Assembly (NCBI RefSeq): GCF_039536745.1 | Contig: NZ_BAAAZE010000001.1 | Span: 248,001-312,000, forward strand | Source: Actimicrobium antarcticum | GTDB lineage: Bacteria; Pseudomonadota; Gammaproteobacteria; Burkholderiales; Burkholderiaceae_D | Direction of reading: 5' to 3' | DNA: 64,000 nucleotides | Shown here: positions 63,869 through 64,000 of the stretch, one piece after another | Numbering within the stretch: position 1 is the stretch's first letter | Layout of the letters: each line of letters opens with the position of its first letter | Position numbers and translations under genes: made by a program | The notes under the pieces: generated by a model | What the model saw: the letters and a program-made list of their open reading frames with translations, nothing else | What the model was told of the DNA's origin: nothing | The model's database searches: none

Positions 63869-63973
63869 GGGATGTTGGCGTGTTCTCTCGCACGGAAGCG
63901 GGTGCCATTATTGCATGCGGCATGAAAGGGTCGAACGCGGGCACAGCAGCGTCCCGCGCTTTCGCACTTCAGA

Positions 63974-64000
63974 TCAAATCCGGAAGCTTTCGCCACAACC
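63974..64000 (-). CDS. iscA: Iron-sulfur cluster assembly protein IscA (last residues only)
   Basis: Only the last eight codons plus stop are inside the window; they read GCGESFRI and end in TGA. The C-x-C-G-E-S-F ending is the hallmark of IscA. It is the gene expected upstream of hscB in the isc operon. Confidence 0.85.
   Translation of the reverse strand, partial: GCGESFRI

Overview
The window looks like a chromosomal segment of a betaproteobacterium in order Burkholderiales, most likely family Oxalobacteraceae (relatives of Herbaspirillum, Herminiimonas or Collimonas). This rests on recognisable proteins and gene orders (pyrG-kdsA-eno-ftsB, iscA-hscB-hscA-fdx-iscX, lolC-lolD, recJ followed by prfB-lysS). 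No database search was possible.

Layout. 1-9395 (minus): most of a giant cell-surface or secreted protein (LEPR-XLL start, DUF4347, calcium-binding repeats, long Ala/Gly/Thr-rich beta-repeat region); its C-terminus is off the window. Directly downstream of its start lies a TolC-type outer membrane factor (9474-10838, minus). 11041-15453: an unrecognised 335-residue protein, a SapC-family protein and an RsbR-like/PAS/GGDEF/EAL protein. 15688-21672: mutS with a coupled secreted protein, slyD, a ribosomal-oxygenase-type cupin and a small lipoprotein. 21772-30812 (minus): dapA-bamC-MBL hydrolase, then rnm-htpX-yciO-M50 protease-trpS-methyltransferase, and an alpha/beta hydrolase. 30894-34105 (plus): acyl-CoA synthetase, gamma-carbonic anhydrase and Hsp33. 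34176-38498 (minus): pyrG-kdsA-eno-ftsB. 38499-39860: a gene-free composite repeat element. 39861-46782 (minus): a tight six-gene run lolC-lolD-tatD-comEC-hydrolase-lpxR. 46841-49572 (plus): an RpfE-like protein and recJ. 49573-53770: a two-gene accessory insert. 54015-59156 (plus): prfB (with its programmed frameshift), lysS, a glycine-zipper protein, uspA and fabI. 59379-64000 (minus): a nitronate monooxygenase-like enzyme and the distal isc operon.

The most notable finding is the insert between recJ and prfB. Two genes (49771-50874 and 51254-53770) share a near-identical N-terminal module of about 125 residues and a duplicated leader. Each is preceded by a perfect match to the HrpL promoter consensus (GGAACC-N16-CCACNNA). 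One carries a C-terminal lectin/polysaccharide-lyase-like fold. The other carries a His/Ser-rich linker, two 97-residue repeats with EF-hand-like loops, a glycine-rich linker and a lytic-transglycosylase domain. Neither has a Sec signal peptide. I infer two type III secretion helper or effector proteins sharing an export module, although no secretion apparatus lies in the window.

The second notable structure is the 38.6-39.84 kb element. It is bounded by a 17-bp perfect direct repeat and made of direct and inverted copies of a dispersed repeat. It contains two long hairpins that share a 20-nt loop but have unrelated stems, and a 12-bp tandem repeat at its centre.
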